From assembly GCA_002388005.1 (NCBI GenBank), contig DGLO01000047.1, forward strand, positions 14,296 through 78,295: DNA of 64,000 nucleotides. Direction: 5' to 3'. The DNA comes from Candidatus Neomicrothrix sp. UBA4542. GTDB taxonomy: Bacteria; Actinomycetota; Acidimicrobiia; Acidimicrobiales; Poriferisodalaceae. A program made the position numbers and the translations under genes. The notes beneath the pieces are model-generated. The model saw only the letters and a list, made by a program, of their open reading frames with translations. It was not told where the DNA came from and did not search any database. This document shows, one piece after another, positions 42,488-51,124 of the stretch. Numbering within the stretch: position 1 is the stretch's first letter; the number at the start of each line of letters is the position of its first letter.

Positions 42488-43648
42488 ATGACTGTCGAAA
42501 TTCACGGAACCGTTGCGTCAGGTTGGGAACCTTTGTACGAACAATTCGCGGTCAACTTCGCGCAGCGGGGTGAACTCGGGGCCTCCGTATGCGTCACTCA
42601 TGAAGATGCAACGGTCGTTGATTTGTGGGCGGGTGATCGCGACACCGAGGGCAACCCTTGGTTGGCTGACACCATTGCCGTAATCAACTCCTGTACCAAG
42701 GGCGGGGTAGCTCTTGCTTGTCATCTCCTGGCCGATCGGGGCCTTCTCGATCTCGATGCTCCGGTGTCTGAAATCTGGCCGGAATTTGCACGTGGCGCAA
42801 AGGCCGACATCACCACCAGAATGATGCTCAACCATACGACCGGTGTAGCGGCTTTTCGCGACGATCTACCTGAGGGATCGGCTTTCGATTGGGACTACAT
42901 GTGTGATCGCGTGGCGGCAGAGGAACCATGGTGGGAGCCCGGTACCCGCAATGGGTACCACTTGATGTCATTTGGGTGGGTAGCGGGAGAACTCGTCAGG
43001 CGAGCGTCGGGTAGGAGCTTGGGGACTTTCTTTCGCGAAGATGTCGCTGAACCAGCAGCCGCGGACTTCTGGATCGGTTTACCACCCGAAGAACACCATC
43101 GCGTCTCACCTTTGAAATCGTTTCGCCCAGGCAAGAACGAAAAGTTCGCGGCCTTTACCAACGCGTTCCTGGCTGACCCATCGGGATTGCAGGGCAGAGC
43201 TTGGCGCAATCGAGGCGGCGCTAAGGGAGATTCACCGGCGGTGTGGTCAGCCGAATTGGGTGGAGGTGGCGGAATCGCGAACGCGCGTGGCCTGGCGAGG
43301 ATCTACAAAACATGCGCGACTGGTGAATTTGTGGGCCGTTCGCAGCTTCGCAGAATGTCCAGCGTCTCTGTTGGCACGGAGTGCGACGCAATGCTCTTAC
43401 TTCCGACGCGTTTTTCTGAAGGCTTCATGTTGAGGATGGACAACCGCAACGCTCGCAGAGGTGATCGGGATTCGGTCAACGTTCGCGAGGGCGCTTTCGG
43501 TCACGTAGGTGCGGGCGGGTCTATCGGATTCGCTGACCCACAGATCGGTCTCTCCATGGGGTATGTGATGAACCAGATGGGTAAGTCAGTGCTGCTCGAC
43601 GCTAGAGGCGAGACGTTGGTAGACGTCGCGTACGAATGCGCGACGTAA
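42488..43648 (+). CDS. Serine hydrolase of the beta-lactamase/EstB family
   Basis: A 386-aa protein of the class C beta-lactamase-like fold. The nucleophile motif SxxK is SCTK in VINSCTKGGVALACHLLADRGLLDLDAPVSEIWPEF. The Tyr motif is YHLMSFGW, matching the YxxN/YHxxT form of family VIII esterases, and EVLG... is replaced by GAFGHVGAGGSIGF as the third element. No signal peptide, so it acts in the cytoplasm. ATG 42488 was chosen because the longer start (42416) overlaps the map start and adds no conserved residues. Substrate unknown; ester hydrolysis most likely. Confidence 0.88.
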   Translation: MTVEIHGTVASGWEPLYEQFAVNFAQRGELGASVCVTHEDATVVDLWAGDRDTEGNPWLADTIAVINSCTKGGVALACHLLADRGLLDLDAPVSEIWPEFARGAKADITTRMMLNHTTGVAAFRDDLPEGSAFDWDYMCDRVAAEEPWWEPGTRNGYHLMSFGWVAGELVRRASGRSLGTFFREDVAEPAAADFWIGLPPEEHHRVSPLKSFRPGKNEKFAAFTNAFLADPSGLQGRAWRNRGGAKGDSPAVWSAELGGGGGIANARGLARIYKTCATGEFVGRSQLRRMSSVSVGTECDAMLLLPTRFSEGFMLRMDNRNARRGDRDSVNVREGAFGHVGAGGSIGFADPQIGLSMGYVMNQMGKSVLLDARGETLVDVAYECAT

Positions 43649-43694
43649 CCCCGCTAGGCAGCTCCCCGTGGCGCCTTTGGAGGAGGCTGTCCAT

Positions 43695-44789
43695 ATGAGC
43701 AACCAGGATGACTCGATCCTTGAGGCACTGTCGTTAGCAGTCGCTGCCCGAATTCCCGTCTTGTTGTGGGGGCCACCGGGAACAGGCAAGAGTTCAGCGG
43801 TTGCAGCTATGTCTGAAGCGCTAGATATTCCTCATGAGGTCGTGATCGCCAGCATCCGAGAACCGAGTGATTTTGGTGGACTGCCAGTCGTTGATGGTGA
43901 CGACGTTAAGTTCGCGCCACCGCGATGGGCTCGCCGATTAGCGGAGGCCGGGACCGGCGTTCTATTTCTTGACGAAATATCGACAGCGCCCCCAGCCGTG
44001 CAGGCCGCGCTGCTGCGTGTCGTTCTTGAGCGAGTAGTTGGCGACTTGGTCTTGCCTCAGAACATAGCGATCGTCGCAGCAGCCAATCCCCCCGATCAGG
44101 CTGCAGACGGGTGGGATCTATCTGCTCCACTTGCCAACAGGTTTTGTCACCTTGACTGGCAGGTCGACCCCACGGTGGTGGCCACCGGTCTGGTCGCGGG
44201 ATTTAAGACTCCCGATGTTCCTCAGCTTTCAAAAGGGTGGCAAGACCAGCTTCCCGTTACCGCAGCACTAGTCGGAGGCTTCCTAGCGGTGCGGAGATCT
44301 TTGGTCATCGCCCCGCCCGACGAACGTGCTTTGGCAGGACGCGCCTGGCCCAGTCCCCGAACATGGGAAATGGTGGCCCGTCTACTCGCCGCCGCCAGGG
44401 CCGTTGACGCTTCGATGGAAGCTAGGAGGAACCTCGTCATCGGCTCAGTCGGAGACGGGGCTGGTCTTGAGTTCCTCACTTGGCTTGAGGAACTTGATCT
44501 TCCTGATCCCGAATCGGCCCTGAAAGATCCCGAAAGCGTTGATTTCCCTGACCGAGGCGACCGGCTGTACGCAGCTCTGTCCGCTGTAGCCGGAGCAGTT
44601 GCGGCAAACCCCACGCCTGAAAGATGGCTTGCCGGATGGAGGGTCTTGGAGCGAGCTGCCGGACACGCTCCCGATGTTGGAGCGATGGCGGCGCGAGTAC
44701 TCGCCCAGGTCCGGCCTAGCGGTATGAGCGCTCCCCGCGAGGCAGCCATCTTTGTGCCGGTACTGAAAGCAGCGGGTCTCTTGGAATGA
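43695..44789 (+). CDS. MoxR-type AAA ATPase
   Basis: A 364-aa AAA ATPase. Walker A is GPPGTGKS (residues 26-33), Walker B FLDE (91-94), and ANPPDQAADGWDLSAPLANRF carries the sensor 1 / Arg-finger-like region. GGAGGAGG (43677-43684) precedes ATG 43695 and makes it the start. MoxR ATPases act with VWA proteins in remodelling or metal-insertion complexes; the next gene is just such a protein, with a 4-nt overlap. Confidence 0.92.
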   Translation: MSNQDDSILEALSLAVAARIPVLLWGPPGTGKSSAVAAMSEALDIPHEVVIASIREPSDFGGLPVVDGDDVKFAPPRWARRLAEAGTGVLFLDEISTAPPAVQAALLRVVLERVVGDLVLPQNIAIVAAANPPDQAADGWDLSAPLANRFCHLDWQVDPTVVATGLVAGFKTPDVPQLSKGWQDQLPVTAALVGGFLAVRRSLVIAPPDERALAGRAWPSPRTWEMVARLLAAARAVDASMEARRNLVIGSVGDGAGLEFLTWLEELDLPDPESALKDPESVDFPDRGDRLYAALSAVAGAVAANPTPERWLAGWRVLERAAGHAPDVGAMAARVLAQVRPSGMSAPREAAIFVPVLKAAGLLE

Positions 44790-45994
44790 ATCAAGTGGAG
44801 CGAATGACCTCGGCCCGTCTCTGGGCTGCGTATCACTACCCCTACCTGGCATCGGCGCTGTTCGCGATTCGCTTCATTGATGCTGACAACATTGGTGGCG
44901 TAGCAGCCGACGAACATTTTCGTGTCTATGTCGACCACGAATACACCTCCAGTTGGTCTTCACAGTCGCTTGGAGTCGAGATGGTGCACCAGGTGAGCCA
45001 CCTGCTGCGCGGACACGCTTTTCGTGCGCGAGAAATCGGACTTGTCGAAGACGATGTCTTTCATTGGGTCGATGCAGTGGACGCCGAAATCAACGATGAT
45101 CTCATCGAGAACCACGCTGCACCTGTGAATTCGGCCCTCCCGGTCGACCTCAAACTCGCATCGTCGCTTTTCGCAGAAGAGTATTTCGTTAATGGGGAAC
45201 GTCGCGCAGGGCAACATCGTGACTGCGGGAGTGCAGCACATGGCGACCCTCGCCGGTGGGAAGAGCCCCCGCCGCTAAACCATAGCGATGGCGTACGAAC
45301 AGAAGAAGCCGACCTAATTAGACGCCGCGTTGCATCTGAGATCCTCTCACATGAGCGAAGCCATGGTGATAGTCCCGCGGGCCTGTTGCGCTGGGCCAAC
45401 GGTCTTTTGAACCCTCGGGTGGATTGGCGCAGGGAGTTAGGTGCGACATTGCGTCGGGGAGTCGCAGAGATATCAGGAGCCGTCGACTACAGCTACCGGC
45501 GCCCCAGTCGGAGGGCCTCGTGTTCACCGGACGTGATACTTCCCAGCTTGCGGCGGCGCGTGCCGCTGGTCTCGGTGGTGTGCGACACCAGCGCTTCTAT
45601 GAGCGAAAGATTGCTCGCCGAGGCTCTCTCCGAAATTGATGGCTTGCTGGTTTCCAGCGGAGTTCGACTTGATGCCGTGAGGGTCTTTACTTGTGATGCA
45701 GAACCTGGACCGGCTCAACTCGTTAGAAGCGCCTCAGAGATCACGCTTGTGGGTGGTGGCGGGACCGATCTGACAATAGGCATAGATGCGGCCGTTCTGT
45801 CAGTACCTCGTCCCGATCTTGTAGTGGTAATTACCGACGGATGGACTCCATGGCCCGCTATGGCACCCCGAGCGGTCAGGACACTAGCGGTGCTTCTGGG
45901 CGAACATCCGCCTCCACCACCGGATTGGGTTCAGGGGGTCGTAGTCGAGGACATGACTCCACATGGCGTGAAAGTCGAATCACATTCGTTTTGA
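44786..45994 (+). CDS. VWA protein with DUF2201 metallopeptidase-like N-terminus
   Basis: A 402-aa protein. Residues ~1-180 resemble the DUF2201 putative metallopeptidase domain (SLGVEMVHQVSHLLRGHAFRAREIG, then HWVDAVDAEIND). Residues ~255-400 are a VWA domain: MIDAS DTSASMS (267-273), VGGGGTDLTIG and ITDGWTPW. The usual HExxH reads H68-Q69-V-S-H72, a Glu-to-Gln change, so proteolysis is unlikely unless another residue helps. It is coupled to the MoxR ATPase (4-nt overlap); the pair probably acts together as a chaperone-like complex of unknown client. Confidence 0.85.
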   Translation: MNQVERMTSARLWAAYHYPYLASALFAIRFIDADNIGGVAADEHFRVYVDHEYTSSWSSQSLGVEMVHQVSHLLRGHAFRAREIGLVEDDVFHWVDAVDAEINDDLIENHAAPVNSALPVDLKLASSLFAEEYFVNGERRAGQHRDCGSAAHGDPRRWEEPPPLNHSDGVRTEEADLIRRRVASEILSHERSHGDSPAGLLRWANGLLNPRVDWRRELGATLRRGVAEISGAVDYSYRRPSRRASCSPDVILPSLRRRVPLVSVVCDTSASMSERLLAEALSEIDGLLVSSGVRLDAVRVFTCDAEPGPAQLVRSASEITLVGGGGTDLTIGIDAAVLSVPRPDLVVVITDGWTPWPAMAPRAVRTLAVLLGEHPPPPPDWVQGVVVEDMTPHGVKVESHSF

Positions 45995-46067
45995 CTTATG
46001 CCGGTTTGAGCGACGCATCGCCAAGACACAATCTATTCTGCAACCCTGATCCGTTTGGAGGATGAAA

Positions 46068-46913
46068 TTGAAACCCCTTGTGACCGCCGAATGGTTAGCT
46101 CAGAACATCAACGATCCCCAACTGCGAATACTCGAATGTTCGGTCAACCTGCGTACCGGTCCGGATGGATATACAGCAGTCTCGATGCGACAGAACTGGG
46201 AAGATGAACACATTCCGAATTCTGCGTACGCTGATCTGACTTTTGATCTCAGCGATCCTCAGAGTGATTTGCGATTCACCATGCCCACGGTGGAACGTTT
46301 TGCTAGCGCAATGGAAGACCTTGGGGTCGGGACAGGTACCAAAGTCGTGCTGTATGACCGGCGATTCACGATGTGGGCGACCCGCGTTTGGTGGATGTTA
46401 AGAGCGTTCGGATTCGATGATTGCGCAGTACTTGATGGTGGTCTGACGTCATGGATCGCGGCCGGGCTCGCTACGACCACAGAGCGGTCGCCGACGCGAG
46501 CACTCGCTCGATTTCACGCCGAACCAAGGCCGGAATTGGTCGCTGACCTGGCGAGAATGAAAGCGGCATTAAACGACGGAACATGCATCATCAATGCGCT
46601 GTCGGCGAGCAACCACGACGGCACCGACTCCAGCTACGGACGTCGTGGTCATCTACCTGGTGCCGCCAACGTCTACGCCATTGATTTGATTGATAGCGAG
46701 TCGCATCGCTACCTACCAATCGATCAGCTAGCAGCGATGTTTGAGGAAGTAACTCAAACCTCCGGACCGATTGTCACCTATTGCGGTGGAGGCATCGCTG
46801 CCACCTCGGACGCCTTTGTTCTCACCGCACTGCTTGGTAGAAGCGATGTGTCGGTATACGACGGATCGCTCAGCGAATGGTTACTTGATCCGAACAGTCC
46901 TCTTGAGGTTTGA
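46068..46913 (+). CDS. Sulfurtransferase (two-domain rhodanese)
   Basis: Transfers sulfane sulfur from thiosulfate or 3-mercaptopyruvate. Two rhodanese domains are clear: the N-terminal inactive one (LRILECSVNL ... HIPNSAYADL) and the C-terminal active one, where the Cys sits in IVTYCGGGIAAT (C241 from ATG 46062) and GHLPGAANVYAIDLI precedes it. Start choice: GGAGG at 46057-46061 touches ATG 46062 directly (0-nt spacing), while TTG 46068 has the normal 6-nt spacing and is preferred. It stands between the VWA gene and a HAD gene on the same strand. Confidence 0.92.
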   Translation: MKPLVTAEWLAQNINDPQLRILECSVNLRTGPDGYTAVSMRQNWEDEHIPNSAYADLTFDLSDPQSDLRFTMPTVERFASAMEDLGVGTGTKVVLYDRRFTMWATRVWWMLRAFGFDDCAVLDGGLTSWIAAGLATTTERSPTRALARFHAEPRPELVADLARMKAALNDGTCIINALSASNHDGTDSSYGRRGHLPGAANVYAIDLIDSESHRYLPIDQLAAMFEEVTQTSGPIVTYCGGGIAATSDAFVLTALLGRSDVSVYDGSLSEWLLDPNSPLEV

Positions 46914-46922
46914 GCGGGACCG

Positions 46923-47570
46923 GTGATTAAGTCGAGTCAATCCCCGATCGATGCCGTTGTGTTTGATTGGGGAGGGGTTATTACTGTGCCTCCCAGCCCG
47001 GTGGTCGATCGACTCTACCGAGACGCGCGCGTAGACAAGAAGAAGTTAAAGGACCGTCAGGACCAATACCGCGAAGAGGATTCAGAATCCCACTTCGCCA
47101 GATTGGAGCGCGGTGAGTTAACACTGTCCGAGTACCTTGCTTGGTCTAGAAACGACTTACCCGGTGCCGAGCTGATCTGGGATCCTTCGAGCCCGTATTT
47201 TCTCTTTCCACAACTCGAGGTCGTACCTGAGGTCGTAGAACGGATCGTAGAACTGCGTGCACGTGGATTTGCTACTGGGCTTCTCACCAATAACATCGCC
47301 GAAGCTTGGCCGGTGGTGGCCGATGGGTTAGCTCTTGATGAACTTTTTGACGTGGTCGTGAATTCCGCCTTTGTCGGCATGAGAAAACCTGAACATCGGA
47401 TCTATATGCATACCGTTGATCAGTTGGGCGTCTCCGCCGATCGGGTCCTATTTCTCGACGACAATCGCACCAACGTGGAAGCCGCGATCGCATGCGGGTT
47501 GCATACGATCGAAGTCAAGCAGCCGATCTCAGCTCTCGAGACGCTCGAGCGGAAGCTAGAAAGCGTTTGA
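46923..47570 (+). CDS. HAD-superfamily (subclass IA) hydrolase-like protein
   Basis: Motif [16 protein letters not shown] has the nucleophile Asp and, as in the relative at 9160-9822, Gly in place of the second Asp. Motif II is GLLTNNIAE, motif [13 protein letters not shown] and motif [14 protein letters not shown]. The cap region is helical with charged repeats. GTG 46923 follows the rhodanese stop by 9 nt, so co-transcription is likely. The activity is not determined; phosphatase or haloacid-type hydrolysis are candidates. Confidence 0.82.
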   Translation: MIKSSQSPIDAVVFDWGGVITVPPSPVVDRLYRDARVDKKKLKDRQDQYREEDSESHFARLERGELTLSEYLAWSRNDLPGAELIWDPSSPYFLFPQLEVVPEVVERIVELRARGFATGLLTNNIAEAWPVVADGLALDELFDVVVNSAFVGMRKPEHRIYMHTVDQLGVSADRVLFLDDNRTNVEAAIACGLHTIEVKQPISALETLERKLESV

Positions 47571-47582
47571 CGGTACGACCGG

Positions 47583-48380
47583 TCAGGCGAAATCGGGCTT
47601 CCGTTTCTCAACGATGGCAGCGTGCCCTTCTCTGACATCGGGCCCCGTGAAACCAAGCATTTCTAGTGCTACAGATGTATCAAAGGCCGGCCCCGCCGAC
47701 CGCAGCCAGTTATTTAGGCTGTATTTGGTCCACCGAATAGCTGATTGGCTACCATTCGCAAGCTTGCGGGCCACAACATAGGCCTCTTCAAGGACTTCGC
47801 TGTCATCAACGCAGATGCTCGCCAGCCCCATGGCCTCGGCTTCTTCTCCGGACATGGAATCACACGTCAGCAAGTAATACTTTGCCTTCGCCATTCCACA
47901 CAAAAGAGGCCAAATAATGGCAGCGTGATCACCTGCGGCTACTCCTAGCTTTGTATGACCGTCGAGGATCCGAGCATTGCGTCCCACTACCGAAATATCA
48001 GCCATAAACGCGGCTGCCAACCCAGCACCGACGGCGACTCCTTCGATCGCTGAAATGATTATCTTTGAGCAGTTGATCATGTTGTAGACGATGTCTCGTG
48101 CTTCGCGAAGCGCGTTGGTTCGATAATCGAAATCATCCATGATCTTTTCAATCATTTCTAGATCGCCGCCTGCCGAAAATGTCCCGTTTGCCCCGTGGAT
48201 AACAACGACGCGAGCGTCGGGGTCCGCGTCGACGGCCTTCCAGACATCTGCAAGCGCTAAATGTTTCCCCTCATCAACTGCATTGAGTTTTCCCGGGGTG
48301 TCGATACAGATATCCAAAATTCCGTCTTCGTCAGGTCCCGTGATCGATAGTGCAGAAAAGTCTTCATAACGGTGGGTCAT
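47583..48380 (-). CDS. Enoyl-CoA hydratase/isomerase family protein
   Basis: Crotonase fold, 265 aa from ATG 48380. [23 protein letters not shown] and [25 protein letters not shown] form the oxyanion hole, and [16 protein letters not shown] follows. The residues at the two catalytic Glu positions are not both present (the second motif reads [13 protein letters not shown]), so dehydrogenase/isomerase-like activity is possible. Its start lies 24 nt beyond the HIT gene stop, which places it last in the minus-strand block with coaA. Convergent with the HAD gene, 12 nt between stops. Confidence 0.88.
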   Translation of the reverse strand: MTHRYEDFSALSITGPDEDGILDICIDTPGKLNAVDEGKHLALADVWKAVDADPDARVVVIHGANGTFSAGGDLEMIEKIMDDFDYRTNALREARDIVYNMINCSKIIISAIEGVAVGAGLAAAFMADISVVGRNARILDGHTKLGVAAGDHAAIIWPLLCGMAKAKYYLLTCDSMSGEEAEAMGLASICVDDSEVLEEAYVVARKLANGSQSAIRWTKYSLNNWLRSAGPAFDTSVALEMLGFTGPDVREGHAAIVEKRKPDFA

Positions 48381-48416
48381 AGTCGAGAACATAGCCTCAT
48401 CGATGTTTCTCTTTCC

Positions 48417-48842
48417 TTAATCGGAGCGAGGAAGTTCCCTTTCGCCGCGCAACACTTCGGCAATAAGCCGAATCTGATCGGGATTTCCATAGGACCTCTC
48501 CCAGGGATGCAACAGCCTGTCCCGGCCATATCTGGGGACTAAGTGGAAATGAAAATGGAACTGGGACTGGTCAGCAGCGGATCCATTGTTGTTGAGAAGG
48601 TTTATTCCCAGCGGCGCAAGTCTTTCTTGTTGCATCTTCGCTACTTCTCGGCAAGCAAGGATGACGTGCGTCGCTTCTTCATCCCCCAATTCAAAGATGT
48701 CGCGAACGTGGCGCTTCGGTATCACCAAACAATGACCTGGTGTCATCGGGAGAATGTCCATGAAAGCCAAAGTGTCGTCGTCTTCGTAGACCGTGTTGGA
48801 CACGGAGCTACCCTCGGCTATCGAGCAGAACAGGCAGGGCAC
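48417..48842 (-). CDS. HIT-family nucleotide hydrolase/transferase
   Basis: A 141-aa protein with CLFCSIAEG (zinc-type Cys pair) near the start and the histidine triad QFHFHFHLVPR (H96, H98, H100), the middle His being the nucleophile. It also has the TPGHCLVIPKRHVRDIFEL nucleotide-binding segment. Typical Hint/Fhit-like bacterial protein that hydrolyses adenosine polyphosphates or AMP conjugates. It sits directly after coaA on the same strand. Confidence 0.93.
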   Translation of the reverse strand: MPCLFCSIAEGSSVSNTVYEDDDTLAFMDILPMTPGHCLVIPKRHVRDIFELGDEEATHVILACREVAKMQQERLAPLGINLLNNNGSAADQSQFHFHFHLVPRYGRDRLLHPWERSYGNPDQIRLIAEVLRGERELPRSD

Positions 48843-48902
48843 GACCGGCGAGAGTAGCTGAGGTAAGGAGATAACGGCGGTTTGAGTCGAAAGGTACGGA
48901 TG

Positions 48903-49871
48903 TTACGTACGTCGAAGTTGGACCGCTTCGATTGCGTGGTTGGCACCCTTTCTGAGTACGAGGTTTGCGCGGACGCGTGTCGGCAAAATATTTTCCTGGA
49001 GGTTCACCAAGTTGATTGACCTCCAAATCGTCCGTGCCACAGCTTCCGCCGCATCTTCAGGAAGATGAGCAAATTGGCTGAAATAGGCGCTTTGCTCGCG
49101 AAATGCGGTTGAGCGCAACTGTTGAAAGCGTTCCACATACCAGGCTTCAAGATCGTCCGGATCGGCATCCACATAGATTGTGAAGTCGAAATAATCCGAG
49201 ACAAACGGGGTGTTCGCAGGTGGCCCGGTTTGCAACACGTTCAAGCCTTCGACAATCAAAATATCTGGCTGTTCCACCACCTGTAGGTCATCCGTTATGT
49301 CATAGGTAACGTGCGAATAGATTGGTGCCGACACGCTGGGAGCCCCATTCGCCACCTGCCGAAGAAACTCAACTAATGCTCCCTGGCGGTACGACTCGGG
49401 AAACCCCTTTCTTCCTAACAGGCCTTTCTCTTCAAGCTCAGAGTTTGGCTGGAGGAAGCCGTCAGTGGTGATCAGATCTACTCTTGGATGTTGAGGCCAT
49501 GTCGCGAGCATCGCCTGAAGAATTCTCGCAGTCGTGCTTTTCCCGGCCGACACGCTGCCAGCAACTCCGATTAGAAAGGGACGCTCAGTGGAATTTCGGC
49601 CGAAAAAATCTGCGGTGTTGGTCCGAAGTTGAGATTGGGCTTCCACCCGCAAATTAAGTAGGCGAGACAAAGGTAGATAGATATCTCTGACTCCCGCCAG
49701 CGTGATTGGTTCGACGCGGCCGGCTAGTTCGTTTAGCTCGTCTTCACTGAGGGTAAGCGGCGTCGTATCTCCCAAAGCAGCCCACTCAGCGCGGGTGAAG
49801 TTGAGATGCTCGCTAGACGGGCTCCAGTCTGACACCCCCAAAGACTGTCTCCTCGAGTTGGTTGAGCGCAA
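48903..49871 (-). CDS. coaA: Type I pantothenate kinase
   Basis: First committed step of coenzyme A synthesis: ATP-dependent phosphorylation of pantothenate. P-loop GSVSAGKS at residues ~105-112 within [44 protein letters not shown] is the Mg/pantothenate region, [10 protein letters not shown] and [23 protein letters not shown] the C-terminal end. The 322-aa length is usual. A GTG at 49835 could also start the protein. It precedes the HIT gene and follows the geranylgeranyl reductase by 12 nt, so the block is likely one operon. Confidence 0.95.
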   Translation of the reverse strand: MRSTNSRRQSLGVSDWSPSSEHLNFTRAEWAALGDTTPLTLSEDELNELAGRVEPITLAGVRDIYLPLSRLLNLRVEAQSQLRTNTADFFGRNSTERPFLIGVAGSVSAGKSTTARILQAMLATWPQHPRVDLITTDGFLQPNSELEEKGLLGRKGFPESYRQGALVEFLRQVANGAPSVSAPIYSHVTYDITDDLQVVEQPDILIVEGLNVLQTGPPANTPFVSDYFDFTIYVDADPDDLEAWYVERFQQLRSTAFREQSAYFSQFAHLPEDAAEAVARTIWRSINLVNLQENILPTRVRANLVLRKGANHAIEAVQLRRT

Positions 49872-49883
49872 CTGGTTCTGCGG

Positions 49884-51089
49884 TTAGGTCACGTTTTCCC
49901 AAGCGCCCCGGGTATTAAATACTCCCCGCTTCCAGCGACCAGGACTGAGTAACGCCGCACGCGGATAGTCCTCAAACATCCAACGAGCGAAGTGCTTCCT
50001 GCTCCAATCAGTCGCGTTTACTAGACCGAGAGCCGTCTCAGCTAAGCCGGGTTTGGTCAAGAGCCTGCTTAGGGAACTGGCTAGGCGATGGTCGCGCTGC
50101 AAGGCGACTCGAACAGATTTTTCGTAGCGGAGCGCTGCCAAACGCGGTTGATCTTCTTCTGAGATGGCTTGAGCTGCGAGTCGCCCGGTCTCCAGAGCTT
50201 GACCAATACCCTCACCGGTCATTGGATCAGTTGCTGTCGCAGCATCCCCGACAAACATCACGCACCCGAGGCTGAGTTGCGCTCGTGGAAGTCGTGCCGG
50301 AATCGGCCACGCCTTGTGCGAAGCTTCTGGCCTGACATCACCGAGAACTTGTCTCAGATGAGGCCGTTCAAGAAGTCCGGCCCAAATAGAAGCGAGCTGT
50401 GCGCCATCGACGGCCCCGTTGCGCACCACGCCGAATCCAACATTGACACGGCCACCCTCTAACGGGAACGACCACGCGTAGCCCGGTAACAAATCTTTTT
50501 CAAACCAGACCCATAGGTGTCGACTCCGGACACCGTCAGCGTGAAGGTATTGCCGGAACGCGTGCCAATCGCCCCGATAGCCGACGGGAGTGCATCCCAA
50601 CGCTTTGCGAACGGGAGACCACATCCCGTCGGCCGCAATCACGGTTTTCGCTGACATCGTCGTGCCATCTTGGAGCCGAACGCGCGCACCGTCGTCGTCG
50701 AGTTTGATCTGTTCAAAGCCGGTCCCTTGACGGATTTGAACACCTGAGTCGAGGGCTACTCGGACCAACTCGGCGTCTAATTCGCGACGTTCAACAACAG
50801 CTGCGTACTGGCCTCGGTTTCGGGGAAGGCTCAGTTGGATTTCTCGTCCTTGAGGAGATCGAAGATAAACGTCGCCTATTTCGAACCAGCTAGGCATTGC
50901 AGTCGGGTGCACGCCTAGCCGTTCAAGTTCGCGTAGGGCCAAAGTTGTCAGCCCATCTCCGCAGCATTTGTCTCTTGGGAAGGTTGCCTTGTCGACTACT
51001 ACGACCTCGAGGCCAAGCTGTTTTCCCCTAATTGCAGCGGCGCAGCCGGCCGGACCGGCTCCCACGATCAGAACTTCACAAGAAGGCAC
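49884..51089 (-). CDS. Geranylgeranyl reductase-type FAD flavoprotein
   Basis: VLIVGAGPAGCAAAIRGKQLGLEVVVVDKATFPRDKCCGDGLTTLALRELERLG is the FAD motif with the conserved CCGDGL segment of geranylgeranyl-reductase-type proteins; MFVGDAATATDPMTGEGIGQALETGRLAAQAI is the second FAD contact. In actinobacteria such enzymes reduce polyprenyl chains of menaquinone or lipid precursors. The 401-aa length fits. Placed between VanW and coaA genes on the minus strand. Confidence 0.88.
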   Translation of the reverse strand: MPSCEVLIVGAGPAGCAAAIRGKQLGLEVVVVDKATFPRDKCCGDGLTTLALRELERLGVHPTAMPSWFEIGDVYLRSPQGREIQLSLPRNRGQYAAVVERRELDAELVRVALDSGVQIRQGTGFEQIKLDDDGARVRLQDGTTMSAKTVIAADGMWSPVRKALGCTPVGYRGDWHAFRQYLHADGVRSRHLWVWFEKDLLPGYAWSFPLEGGRVNVGFGVVRNGAVDGAQLASIWAGLLERPHLRQVLGDVRPEASHKAWPIPARLPRAQLSLGCVMFVGDAATATDPMTGEGIGQALETGRLAAQAISEEDQPRLAALRYEKSVRVALQRDHRLASSLSRLLTKPGLAETALGLVNATDWSRKHFARWMFEDYPRAALLSPGRWKRGVFNTRGAWENVT

Positions 51090-51124
51090 CTAGACGAGGC
51101 TATCTATGTGGTCGACGCGGCATC

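Noticed and set aside
44222..44938. A 238-codon open frame on the minus strand.
   Set aside because: Antisense to the MoxR/VWA genes, Arg/Ser-rich shadow composition.
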